DNA from: Pseudomonadota bacterium
Lineage (GTDB): Bacteria; Pseudomonadota; Gammaproteobacteria; Acidiferrobacterales; UBA6901
DNA: 64,000 nt
Direction: 5' to 3'
Assembly (NCBI GenBank): GCA_021785515.1
Contig: JAJYEX010000001.1
Span: 578,196-642,195 of the forward strand
Shown in pieces: positions 40,848 to 51,136 of this stretch. Numbering within the stretch: position 1 is the stretch's first letter; every line of letters starts with the position of its first letter. The notes beneath the pieces are model-generated. The model was given only the letters and a program-made list of their open reading frames with translations. It searched no databases and was not told the DNA's origin. A program made the translations under genes and the position numbers.

Positions 40848-42398
40848 TCACGGTTTCCGGCCATTGGCCACTGGAATAAGGGCGGCGACCTTGCGTACCA
40901 GGTCGATATTCAGCTGCGACTCGGCCTGGAAGGCGCCTGCGTAGGCGAAATCTTCCTGACGCAGCTCGTAGCAGTTCGCTCCACTGATGTCCACAAGCAC
41001 CGCCGGCAGGCCGGCTTCATCGAAAGCCAAGCGGCGTTTGAGGTAAAAATTGCCGCAGCACATGCCAACGTACGCTGTGGCGCCTTCGGCGCGAATACGC
41101 CCTAGCGTCTCCCGCAAGTGCTCATAATTATTGATGGAGATAACCCGCATCCGGCGCTCTCGCGCCAGCCGGTAGGCTTCGCCGACGTGACAGCGACCGC
41201 ATTCGGTACAGCCATCACGGAAGCGCCATTTACACCATAGCGGCTTAGCACAATAGGGAACCAGCATGACTGTGGCACAAGCAAGAATATCGCCAAGCAT
41301 CTGGTTGCGTTCGGGACTATGCACCATGAGCATGTTGGCATCGGCCGCATCGACTCCCAAGTCCGACTGTTCCTGCCTGTGGTTAACGGCCAGCTGCAGA
41401 ACGTAACGCAGATCCGGCATGGTCGCCCCCACCACCTCCCAGTCCCCATTCCCCAAGAACTGATCTAGGAGCACGTCAAGCTGTCCGACTTCCCCGCCGG
41501 TCAGTTGATGTTCGATCCGCCCGAACAGATCTGGCGGACTGACCTGAACGCTTCCCGACAGATGTATTCCGCGAACCACGGTCCCGTCGCCAACACCCAC
41601 TTCCGCGTGCAGGACACCGCCCGAAGTGCGGTGGAAGGCATGAAGAACGCTCTCCGAACCCGGCCGCGGGACAACATCGGCATCTGTAGAAAATTCAGCG
41701 GGATGTGGCAGACCATCTGAAGAAAAATTGAATTCTACGCCCAGGGCCGTGCCCAGCGATTTCGCCACCGCACACTCGATCTCGTCCAGCGATGGCGTCC
41801 TGCCAAGTTTCTGGCTCAGGGTAGCGAAGCGTTTGCGCGCAGTCTGAAGTCCCTGTGTCGAAAGTTTCTCGGTCGGCACGCGTAACACCTTAAGCATGGT
41901 GTCGACGTCTATGTCCAACAGCAGGCTCCCTTGAAACAGCATTCGGCATCCATTGTCCCGCAGGAAGCCGCAGGCAATCTTATGTCCATCAATTTCGACA
42001 TCGTTGAATGCCTGAAACGCGGCGGCCACCCCCAGTGCGCACAACGCCTCAGCCACCGCCCGACACAAACGTTCCAGCACTGCCGTCAGCGATTCTCCCG
42101 CGGCGCGCCCGCTTGGGGAGGGCATCGTCAAGCTCCAGAAAAGTTGCCGCTCATCCACATAGAGCGCGCCGCCGCCGGTCAGCCGCCGCGCAACCACGAT
42201 ATTGTGCTGCCGGCAATACTCGACCCGTGCGACTTTCTCAGCATCCTCATGGGCCCCTATGAGCACACTCGGCGCAAAGCGGTGGAACCGCAGCTGTCCG
42301 GCCTCGCCGGCAGCCTCAAGGGCGGACTTGTCCAGTCCGCAGTTGGCCCCAGCGGAGAGAATTCCGCTATCCCGCCACGTCCACCGCGGGTATGTCAC
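40848..42398 (-). CDS. lipoate-protein ligase A-type domain + LplA accessory (LplB-like) domain + DUF116 fusion
   Basis: LplA motifs (VARRLTGGGALYVDERQLFWSL, VEIDGHKIACGFLRDNGCRMLFQGSLLLDID); accessory domain (GGVLHAEVGVGDGTVVRGIHLSGSVQVSPPD); cysteine-rich DUF116 tail (PLWCKWRFRDGCTECGRCHVGEAYRLA). Confidence 0.82.
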   Translation of the reverse strand: MTYPRWTWRDSGILSAGANCGLDKSALEAAGEAGQLRFHRFAPSVLIGAHEDAEKVARVEYCRQHNIVVARRLTGGGALYVDERQLFWSLTMPSPSGRAAGESLTAVLERLCRAVAEALCALGVAAAFQAFNDVEIDGHKIACGFLRDNGCRMLFQGSLLLDIDVDTMLKVLRVPTEKLSTQGLQTARKRFATLSQKLGRTPSLDEIECAVAKSLGTALGVEFNFSSDGLPHPAEFSTDADVVPRPGSESVLHAFHRTSGGVLHAEVGVGDGTVVRGIHLSGSVQVSPPDLFGRIEHQLTGGEVGQLDVLLDQFLGNGDWEVVGATMPDLRYVLQLAVNHRQEQSDLGVDAADANMLMVHSPERNQMLGDILACATVMLVPYCAKPLWCKWRFRDGCTECGRCHVGEAYRLARERRMRVISINNYEHLRETLGRIRAEGATAYVGMCCGNFYLKRRLAFDEAGLPAVLVDISGANCYELRQEDFAYAGAFQAESQLNIDLVRKVAALIPVANGRKP

Positions 42399-43294
42399 GG
42401 ATTCAGACCGGCCAGCCAGTCCATTCCGGCTGCACCGCGCCAGAAGCCGTTGCAGGGGCTGGCCGACCCTGCCCGCGCCACCGCCACCGCCGCTTCCTCC
42501 AACATGGCGTCGTCGTCCACGGCGCGACGGAACCAGCTAATGACCGTCTCCATATCTTTTGACTGCGGCGAAAGACGCAGCACATCCACTCCCAGCTCCT
42601 GCAGCACCGGCAGCTCGGGCAGGAGATTAACCGTGTGGCCTGACTGGACCTGTATGCCATTCAGTGCCAGAAACTGCTGCCCCTCACGCGTCTCCAGATC
42701 CATTCCGTCTGGATGGTCGGCACAGCAAAACTGGCAACTGTCCTTGGGCAACCTGTGGGCCCGCGCCGTAAAACAGCGCGCGGAAAAAGCGAGCGGCAAA
42801 CGTCCGAAGGCAAAGACCTCAGTCTCCATCCCTTCCGGCCGCTGCGACTGCAGCTGCGCAATCGCGTCCCCGCCGAGTTCAAGCGGTGGTACCCAGCGTA
42901 TGGCGCCGAGATCGGCGATCAGCTTAAGCGTTTCGCGGTTATAGATGTTGATATGCGGCCCGGCAATGAAAGGAACACGATTGCAGACCATGCTTACTGC
43001 AGCCATGTCGTTGGCCTCAATACGGAACCGGCCGTTTTCTGCAATGCGCCGCATGCGGCTCAGCTCCGAAGCGGCCTCAACCAGCACCAACGTCGACAGC
43101 ACCACCTCCTTGCCCCTTGCCGCCAGTCGGTCTGCAATATCTAACCAGTCTTTTGTGGTCAGTGCGCGCCGCTTGGCACAGACGACCTCCCCCAGGTAGA
43201 CGATGTCCACGGGCAGTTCCTCGGTGCGTTCATAAAACCGCATCACGGTATCCCGATCCCAGAAATACTGAATTGGACCCAGCGAGAGTTTCAT
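42395..43294 (-). CDS. ubiV: U32-family Fe-S protein UbiV (O2-independent ubiquinone hydroxylation)
   Basis: MKLSLGPIQYFWDRDTVMRFYE; Cys cluster CFTARAHRLPKDSCQFCCADHPDG. Confidence 0.88.
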   Translation of the reverse strand: MKLSLGPIQYFWDRDTVMRFYERTEELPVDIVYLGEVVCAKRRALTTKDWLDIADRLAARGKEVVLSTLVLVEAASELSRMRRIAENGRFRIEANDMAAVSMVCNRVPFIAGPHINIYNRETLKLIADLGAIRWVPPLELGGDAIAQLQSQRPEGMETEVFAFGRLPLAFSARCFTARAHRLPKDSCQFCCADHPDGMDLETREGQQFLALNGIQVQSGHTVNLLPELPVLQELGVDVLRLSPQSKDMETVISWFRRAVDDDAMLEEAAVAVARAGSASPCNGFWRGAAGMDWLAGLNP

Positions 43295-43351
43295 TCGGCC
43301 TCTGCGATACTGTAAATCAAGTGAAGCGGATGACGCTGACACGGTTAGCTG

Positions 43352-44371
43352 CTACTGCCAAGCCCGTTCAATAGCACCAAGCGTATGCTGCCGCCCTTCC
43401 GCCAGCCGATCCAGCTCGACGATCCATTCCGGCTGAACGACATAACCATCTGGGTCGTGCATACAGGCATCCAGCGCAGTCCGCAGGACACGCGTGACCT
43501 GCCCCACATACGCGGGGCTGCGCTGCCGCCCCTCCACCTTTATGGCCGCCACGCCTGATTTCAGAAGCTCCGGTAGGATTCCGAGCACGTTAAGGCTGGT
43601 GGGTTCCTCCAGCGCGTAGGCAGGGGACTGGTCGGCCCCTCCCTGCACTACGAACCGACCCTTGCACAACGTGGGGTAACCGGCACTCTCACCCGGGCCG
43701 TACACGTCGATGAGCACACCATTCAGGCGCGATCGGCGGACGCTGCCAGCCTCCTCCCAGCGCACGGCCTTGGCCGGAGAACAGACACCGCAGGTATTAG
43801 GGGACTCTCCAGTAACATAGGACGACAGCGCACAACGACCCTCAACCATCACGCACAGACTTCCGAAGCCGAATACCTCGACCTCCACAGGGGCACCACT
43901 GATCACGTAACGCACCTGGCTGAGCGAGAGCACGCGCGGCAACACAACCCGCTGCACGCCGAATTGGCGTGCGTAGAATCCGATGGCCTCGGGATTGGTC
44001 GCTGAGGCCTGCACCGACAGATGAAGCCGCAACGTCGGATGGCGCTCCCGGCAATAGCGCATCAGCCCCGGATCCGCGAGAATGATCGCGTCCGCGCCCA
44101 GATCTGCAGCAGTGTCTGCCGCACGTGTCCAGTCCGCCCATTGTCCCACGCGGGCATAGGTATTAAGCGCCAGAAACACGCGCGCCCCATGCTGATGCGC
44201 GTATTCAATGCCGCGACGCATGTCGTTGTTATCGAAATTCAGGCCCGCGAAATTGCGGGCGTTGGTGGCATTGCGGAAACCCAGGTATACAGCATCCGCG
44301 CCATGATCGACGGCCGTTCTGAGCGCCGGCATACTGCCGGCGGGACAAACCAGTTCGAGCCGGCGGTTCAA
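43352..44371 (-). CDS. ubiU: U32-family Fe-S protein UbiU
   Basis: LELVCPAGSMPALRTAVDHGADAVYLGF; CVMVEGRCALSSYVTGESPNTCGVC. Confidence 0.9.
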   Translation of the reverse strand: MNRRLELVCPAGSMPALRTAVDHGADAVYLGFRNATNARNFAGLNFDNNDMRRGIEYAHQHGARVFLALNTYARVGQWADWTRAADTAADLGADAIILADPGLMRYCRERHPTLRLHLSVQASATNPEAIGFYARQFGVQRVVLPRVLSLSQVRYVISGAPVEVEVFGFGSLCVMVEGRCALSSYVTGESPNTCGVCSPAKAVRWEEAGSVRRSRLNGVLIDVYGPGESAGYPTLCKGRFVVQGGADQSPAYALEEPTSLNVLGILPELLKSGVAAIKVEGRQRSPAYVGQVTRVLRTALDACMHDPDGYVVQPEWIVELDRLAEGRQHTLGAIERAWQ

Positions 44372-45324
44372 CTAACCAGACCCTCAGCGACATGCCCGGA
44401 AAGCCGGCGGCGCAGCGCAGCGCCTTGCATGGTCCCACGGCGGCGCAATGCCGCCTCTATGCCGTTGAGAACCCGCCACTTGTGCCCACACCATGCCGGA
44501 GCCAGCAGGATGTTTGAAGCGGCTGTGCCTGTCACCCGGTGATAGATTACCTCCTCCGGTGTCATTTCAATCAGATCCGCTGCAAGCTCGATATACTCCT
44601 GCTCGGCCAACGGCCGATAGGTGCCATGGCGCCACTCGTTTGCAAGCTGGGTGCCTTTCACAACATGCAGCGGATGCAGTTTTAGACCATCCACGCCGAG
44701 ATCGAGAACGCGCGCCAGAGTCGTGCGGAAATGAGTGGCTTCCTCGCCTGGAAGTCCCAGAATGAGATGAGTGCAGACTGACAGTCCGCGGGAACGTGCC
44801 GCACGGACGGCGGTACGGTATTCGGCATAGTTGTGGCCGCGGTTCACACGGCGGAGGGTCGCGTCGAAACTCGACTGCAATCCGAGCTCAAGCCATACCT
44901 CGACGCCTGACTCGTGATATCCCTGTAGCAGATCGAGCACGTCTGCCGGTACGCAGTCCGGTCGTGTTCCTACGGCCATTCCGATCACGCCCGGCTGTGC
45001 TAGCGCCTCATCATACCGTGCCCGCAGCGCATCGACGCTGTCATAGGTGTTGGTATAGGCCTGAAAGTAAGCAAGCACGTATTGTGCCCCTGTTCGACGG
45101 GCGACCACGGCACGACCAGCCTCGATCTGGGTGACGACCGGGGACGGCTGGCGCCCATTCGGGCTGAACGATACGTTGTTGCAGAAGCTGCACCCGCCGC
45201 GTCCCTTGCTGTCGTCACGGTTCGGACAGGTAAAACCTGCATCCAGCGCGATCTTGTGGACCCGCTCGCCATAGCGGCGCAGCATGGCCTGCCCGAAAGT
45301 GGTGACATAGTCCGACAGCGCCAT
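44368..45324 (-). CDS. TIGR01212/YhcC-family radical SAM protein
   Basis: KIALDAGFTCPNRDDSKGRGGCSFCNN radical SAM motif, VWLELGLQSSFDATLRRVNRGH. Confidence 0.88.
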   Translation of the reverse strand: MALSDYVTTFGQAMLRRYGERVHKIALDAGFTCPNRDDSKGRGGCSFCNNVSFSPNGRQPSPVVTQIEAGRAVVARRTGAQYVLAYFQAYTNTYDSVDALRARYDEALAQPGVIGMAVGTRPDCVPADVLDLLQGYHESGVEVWLELGLQSSFDATLRRVNRGHNYAEYRTAVRAARSRGLSVCTHLILGLPGEEATHFRTTLARVLDLGVDGLKLHPLHVVKGTQLANEWRHGTYRPLAEQEYIELAADLIEMTPEEVIYHRVTGTAASNILLAPAWCGHKWRVLNGIEAALRRRGTMQGAALRRRLSGHVAEGLVS

Positions 45325-45333
45325 TGGGCGAAA

Positions 45334-45966
45334 CTAGCCAACCTCGTCGAGAACGCGGCGACGGAACTTGGCCCCCATACCGGACGCAATGCTCGCGCAG
45401 GAATCCATGTCGACGCCGGACAGGCCATCAATGGCAGTCAGGGTAACTTCCGGCACGAAGTCGCCGGCGCGTCGCGCGAAATCGAGCAGGGAACGATAGG
45501 CTCCGGCAAGCTTCGGACGGCAATAGCGGTTGTAGAGAATCTCGTTCTGCGCATTCAGAGATATGGACAGCGCATCGATGTTGTCTTCGAGGTCCGGGGT
45601 CACGTCCCGGCCGTAGACCAGGTTCGCGAGACCGTCGGTATTGACACGTATGCGCGCTCCGCGAGCGCGCAGACGCGATGCGATCTCCAGGGACGTGTAA
45701 AGACGCAGGGTCGGTTCGCCAAGTCCGCAGAAGACCACCTCCTGGTATTGCTTGGGGTCCCCTACCGCATCGAGAATTTCGTCCGCAGTCGGCTCCCGGC
45801 GCAGACGCAGCGCGCAGCCCTGCACATTCCAGACGCCGTTGAATTTGGGGCAAAATCCACACCGCAAGGTGCAGCGGTTTGTGATGTTGAGATAACAGTT
45901 GCCGTGCAGGACGTACGAAACCGTCCCCCCGGGTGCCTCGAGGCAGGATGAAAGCTGATTACTCAT
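45334..45966 (-). CDS. TatD-linked type radical SAM protein
   Basis: LNITNRCTLRCGFCPKFNG (CxxxCxxC), VVFCGLGEPTLRL; start at MSNQLSS. Confidence 0.82.
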   Translation of the reverse strand: MSNQLSSCLEAPGGTVSYVLHGNCYLNITNRCTLRCGFCPKFNGVWNVQGCALRLRREPTADEILDAVGDPKQYQEVVFCGLGEPTLRLYTSLEIASRLRARGARIRVNTDGLANLVYGRDVTPDLEDNIDALSISLNAQNEILYNRYCRPKLAGAYRSLLDFARRAGDFVPEVTLTAIDGLSGVDMDSCASIASGMGAKFRRRVLDEVG

Positions 45967-46000
45967 ACCGGAATCTAAAGGCAAACGACAGGTTTTAACC

Positions 46001-46014
46001 TTGACTTGAATCAA
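46001..46014. promoter_or_regulatory. FNR-type box TTGAC-TTGA-ATCAA upstream of radical SAM/ubiUV/lplA-DUF116 operon
   Basis: 9 of 10 match, 35 bp upstream of the first start codon; embedded in CCTTGA...TCAAGG palindrome. Confidence 0.6.
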
Positions 46015-46245
46015 GGAAAGGCGTTGCCTTGGGGCGGCACGGCCAAGCAGGCCGACGGCCGGCGTCTAGCCGTCAGGGCCCGCTGCGGCGGACCGGTGTC
46101 GAAGCCGATGAAGGGGGGAATCCGCACCACCATGCACCCGCGGTAAGGCGCCCCAGCCCCGCTAAAAGGCCGCGGACCAGATCGATCACCTAGATGATGC
46201 GGGGCGTGAACACCGGCCTCCCGCCGCCCTTGACGGACGTCCGGG

Positions 46246-46572
46246 CTAACCTGTACTCCAAGCGCGGGGCCTGCGCATACCGGCCACCTTGCACGCCTGC
46301 TGCATATAGCCATACGGGAAGAGCTTGTAGAGGCGTTCGCGCCCCGAGCCGCCACCATATTTCTGGTCAAGAAACTTGATCACAAAGCGTGCGTCCGCGG
46401 CAATCCGGTGCTGGGTAAAGTAATCGCGCATGAAATCGAGCACCTCCCAATGCTCCGGTCCGAGATTGATGTTTTCCCGCCTGGCCAGTTCTTCGGCAAT
46501 GGCCTTGTTCCAATCTTCGGGGTCGACCAGAAATCCGTCGTTGTCTGTCGTGATCTGCGCCTGCGTAGCCAT
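46246..46572 (-). CDS. DsrC/TusE-family protein lacking the penultimate C-terminal cysteine
   Basis: DNDGFLVDPEDWNKAIAEELARRENINLGPEHWEVLDFMRDYF...KLFPYGYMQQACKVAGMRRPRAWSTG; retains QACKVAG Cys only. Confidence 0.88.
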   Translation of the reverse strand: MATQAQITTDNDGFLVDPEDWNKAIAEELARRENINLGPEHWEVLDFMRDYFTQHRIAADARFVIKFLDQKYGGGSGRERLYKLFPYGYMQQACKVAGMRRPRAWSTG

Positions 46573-46693
46573 CGCTTCTCCTCAGGATATATAGCCACCA
46601 ATTGCCCCCCACAGGTGCGAGCCAAGCCCTGCGAGCGGACTCCCACCGCTGGCGCCCCTCGTCAGCGCGCCTCCGCCACTCGATCTTTTTTCA

Positions 46694-46716
46694 AAGATAT
46701 ATTACAGTTACATCTT
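46694..46716. promoter_or_regulatory. NsrR-type box AAGATATATTA-C-AGTTACATCTT
   Basis: 11-1-11 arrangement, close to NsrR consensus AAGATGCATTTAAAATACATCTT; between dsrC-like gene and nsrR-like gene. Confidence 0.6.
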
Positions 46717-46790
46717 TTTTGTAACATGCTCCCGTATCATAATCAATATCTCAAATGCATCTTTTAATCTATCTTTGGGTATAGAGGCCT

Positions 46791-47237
46791 ATGCGCCTGA
46801 CCGCTTTTTCAGACTACAGTCTCCGAGTGCTGCTCTATCTGGGCATGCATCGCGAACACCTGTCAACCATTCATGAAATTGCTGGATTTTATGGCATCTC
46901 CGAGAACCATCTCATGAAGGTTGTACACGCCCTGAGTCGACACGGTTATATTGAAACCCTCCGCGGAAAGGGGGGCGGTATGCGGCTACGGCTTACACCA
47001 GTGGAGATCAATGTTGGCGCGGTGGTGCGCACCACTGAGGCCGGCACTGCGCTGATCGAATGTTTTGATCCAGCCCACAGCCATTGCCCAATCATGCCAG
47101 CGTGCTTGTTGCGGGATGTTATGGCTAAGGCACTTGAAGCATTTTTCCTGACACTCGATCGCACCACACTGGCCGATCTGTTGCGCGCAGACCAACAGCT
47201 TGCGCCTCTCATGGAGGCTAGGCCACGCCTATCCTGA
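46791..47237 (+). CDS. nsrR: Rrf2-family NO-sensing regulator NsrR
   Basis: MRLTAFSDYSLRVLLYLGMH, EIAGFYGISENHLMKVVHALSRHGYIETLRGKGGGMRL, C...CPIMPAC cysteines. Confidence 0.87.
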   Translation: MRLTAFSDYSLRVLLYLGMHREHLSTIHEIAGFYGISENHLMKVVHALSRHGYIETLRGKGGGMRLRLTPVEINVGAVVRTTEAGTALIECFDPAHSHCPIMPACLLRDVMAKALEAFFLTLDRTTLADLLRADQQLAPLMEARPRLS

Positions 47238-47464
47238 GACAAGCACGGAAACATGCAGACAAACCCGGAAAATCGGCGTCCAGACGACGCCAAACCGGTT
47301 CGGGCACAGGGCATATTTGTGCGGACAGGTCCCGCTAGCGCTGCTGAACCGGAAAACCGGCCGAGGAACTCGGCCCGCGCGTCACGGGACGGGTCCCGGG
47401 CGCCAGTTGGTGATAAACGGCTGCGGAACTGCGGAGCAAACAGACTGAAACAGATGGGGCGGTT

Positions 47465-47929
47465 TCAGCGGCTTCGCCGATCTTGGCCTCTGTCCGACAA
47501 CACGCGGTCTATAACCGATCCCACGTCCCATAACCAGCCACGCGCCTGATACCAGAGCATGGCCGGTGACCGGCTGCCGTGCGCCGCAGCAGCGGGAGCG
47601 CTTGCCCCGGTGACGATTGCAATGAGACTCCGCTGAAACTCGGGGCTCCCCGGATCAAACCCGCGGTCCGTGCGGACCGCGAACGCGATGTCCAGCAGAA
47701 ACACCGACTCAATCTGGCGCAGCTGGAGCAGCTGCCAGGTCACCGCATTCACGCCGGCATTGCCTGGACCCCGCACCTGGAAGCAGCCCAGAACCACAGT
47801 CCCGTCCTTGTCGGTGTAGATGACGTGCGGCTCGACCACGCGGACATGCTGGTGGCCAGCACAACGCAAGACTGCGCAGCGCTTTTCCCTTATGGATTGC
47901 CTGAGTCGTTTCAGTATATCGGCAGTCAT
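47465..47929 (-). CDS. hypothetical protein with WYL-like segment
   Basis: MTADILKRLRQSIREKRCAVLRCAGHQHVRVVEPHVIYTDKDGTVVLGCFQVRGPGN; start chosen after a junk-like N-terminal extension. Confidence 0.55.
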   Translation of the reverse strand: MTADILKRLRQSIREKRCAVLRCAGHQHVRVVEPHVIYTDKDGTVVLGCFQVRGPGNAGVNAVTWQLLQLRQIESVFLLDIAFAVRTDRGFDPGSPEFQRSLIAIVTGASAPAAAAHGSRSPAMLWYQARGWLWDVGSVIDRVLSDRGQDRRSR

Positions 47930-48598
47930 GGTGCCGTATCCCGGTAGCGGATCGCAAAAAAAGTGGCCTGATTCAGTATAGATACGGAAGCCACGCCCCG
48001 GGTGGCATAGCCCCATAACCCACGACATACGTTTCGGAAATCCGGATGGACGGACACCGCCCGCCTGCACGCGACCGGGCATTGCGCCGTACACCGGCAC
48101 AGACTGAGTCAGAACGCGATTACCCGCTCTCCAACTGAAGGTACCTTCCGGGTAACCCGAATGGCATGTCTTATCCGTGGGGTTGGCGCGCGCCCATACG
48201 CTACCGTCGCACCGTGGTGGTACTATCAGCCTCTGCGACTTTGTTTGTTTAGATGTCCTGGCCTGAAGGAAAACTCCGGCAACATGACGTTCGTCGTGTC
48301 CGGAAGGTGTTTGTGGTCGATGACCAGGGCTTCGTGCCTGTCTCTGCGACCTCAAAGTCGGGACTATCGGGTGCAGCGCATTAAGGGCGCCCGACGCATA
48401 ACATGATACCAAAAGAGTTAGGCGAGAAGATGGACACCAGCCGTGGCACGTTCAGGAATCTCTTTTTGGGCTTTCATACGATCGCGATTTACGGACCTTC
48501 ACCACTGTCGCCGCAGCATGACGGCCGATACCAGCGCAGGAGATCGGGCTGGTGAGGCGCGGCTCGTCTAGAACGGGATTGGCAACCCACTGCTATTC

Positions 48599-49123
48599 AT
48601 GAACGAACTGCTGCGAACCGCATTTACGGGCATCTTTACGCGTGCGGCTATAGCGTATGTGGGCGCAGTGGCCGCGTACCTTGCGCTTTTCCGCCTGCTG
48701 CGTCGCCAGATCAGCCTGCATGCCATCGCCGTGTTTCCGGGAACGCTGTCTCATGAACTGGCACATTGGACCGCCGGCACCCTGTGCGGCGCCAGACCCA
48801 CGGGGCTCAGGCTGTGGCCGCAACGCAGCGGCAATGATCTGGTCCTGGGAAAAGTAGGGTTCGCAAACCTGCGCTGGTACAACGGCGCCTTCGTCGGTTT
48901 GGCTCCGCTGTCCCTGCTAGCCGCCGCGGCCGTGCTCGTCGAGTGGAGAGCCAGATTTGCGCCCGGCTTTGGGACAACCGGTGCGGCTTGGGCCTACCTG
49001 ATCGCCTGTCTTGTGTATAGCTCGATTCCTTCGAAACAGGATCTGAGAATCATGGCGATATCGTTGCCGCTACTGATTGGCATGATTGGTCTGGCAGGTA
49101 TCGCCTTGGCCTGGGGTCGCTAA
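48599..49123 (+). CDS. M50-like membrane metallopeptidase
   Basis: FPGTLSHELAHWTAGTLCGARPTG (HExxH), several TM segments. Confidence 0.65.
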   Translation: MNELLRTAFTGIFTRAAIAYVGAVAAYLALFRLLRRQISLHAIAVFPGTLSHELAHWTAGTLCGARPTGLRLWPQRSGNDLVLGKVGFANLRWYNGAFVGLAPLSLLAAAAVLVEWRARFAPGFGTTGAAWAYLIACLVYSSIPSKQDLRIMAISLPLLIGMIGLAGIALAWGR

Positions 49124-49159
49124 CCGGCGCTGCCGGACGCAGGCTTTTCCGGGGACACT

Positions 49160-49921
49160 GTGCGCATCTGGAAACCGTCGACACTGCATGATCGGCCCGG
49201 CATCTGGGGTCCATGGTTAACGCTTGCGCTGGGAGCGGGCATAGCCGTTGTGTTTCTGCTGGTCCAGCTTGGCATCATGTTCATTTTTTCCTTCTATGAG
49301 TCCGGACATGGCCGGCCGCCCGGCGTGGGTACGGCCGCAGCCGGGCTCGGAAACAATGGCCTGGCGTTCTCGCTCATGACGATGGGAAGCGCCGCAGCCT
49401 GTACTTTGCTGACCTGGTGGGCCGTCCGCCTGCGCCCGGGGATACAACCGGCCGCTTATCTGGGCCTACGTCGCGTTCCGGCCCGCACGGTGCTCGCATG
49501 GCTGGCTGTCACGATGGCATTGATGATCGCATTCAACCTGCTCGAACCTCTTATTGCTCACCCGCAGGCACACCACTTTACCCTGTCACTGTACCGCTCG
49601 GCGGTATCCGCCCCGTTATTTTGGTTCGCCATTGCGGTCGCCGGGCCGGCATTTGAAGAAGTGTTTTTCCGGGGATTCCTGCTGCCAGGGCTGCGATACT
49701 CGCGGCTCGGCGCCGCCGGTGCGGTAATTTTCACGGCGTTGGTATGGGCCGTGAGTCACGCACAGTACAGTGGCCCGGAGGTCGCAGAAATATTCGTATT
49801 CGGATTGGTTCTTGGAACCGCACGGCTGCGTACCGACTCTCTGTACCCGCCCCTTGCCATGCATGCCTTTCTGAACATTGCTGCTCTGCTCCAGGCGGCA
49901 TTCATGGTCGACGGACACTGA
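49160..49921 (+). CDS. CPBP-family intramembrane glutamic protease
   Basis: FEEVFFRGFLLPGLRYSRLGAAGAVIFTALVWAVSHAQYSG and later H motif. Confidence 0.85.
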   Translation: MRIWKPSTLHDRPGIWGPWLTLALGAGIAVVFLLVQLGIMFIFSFYESGHGRPPGVGTAAAGLGNNGLAFSLMTMGSAAACTLLTWWAVRLRPGIQPAAYLGLRRVPARTVLAWLAVTMALMIAFNLLEPLIAHPQAHHFTLSLYRSAVSAPLFWFAIAVAGPAFEEVFFRGFLLPGLRYSRLGAAGAVIFTALVWAVSHAQYSGPEVAEIFVFGLVLGTARLRTDSLYPPLAMHAFLNIAALLQAAFMVDGH

Positions 49922-49978
49922 TCTATGAAGCCGCAGTTGCCTTGTCGTGCCTTCAGAAACTACGCATGATCATGATAG

Positions 49979-51073
<1,095 letters not shown>

Positions 51074-51136
51074 CAATCCCATACAGTCTTTACGATAATT
51101 TTAATTATGTGCCACTGACAAGCAGGCGGTCCCCAG

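Noticed and set aside
47929-48412. N-terminal extension of the 47465-48412 ORF
   Set aside because: Sequence before MTADILKRL looks like noncoding translation; internal start preferred.
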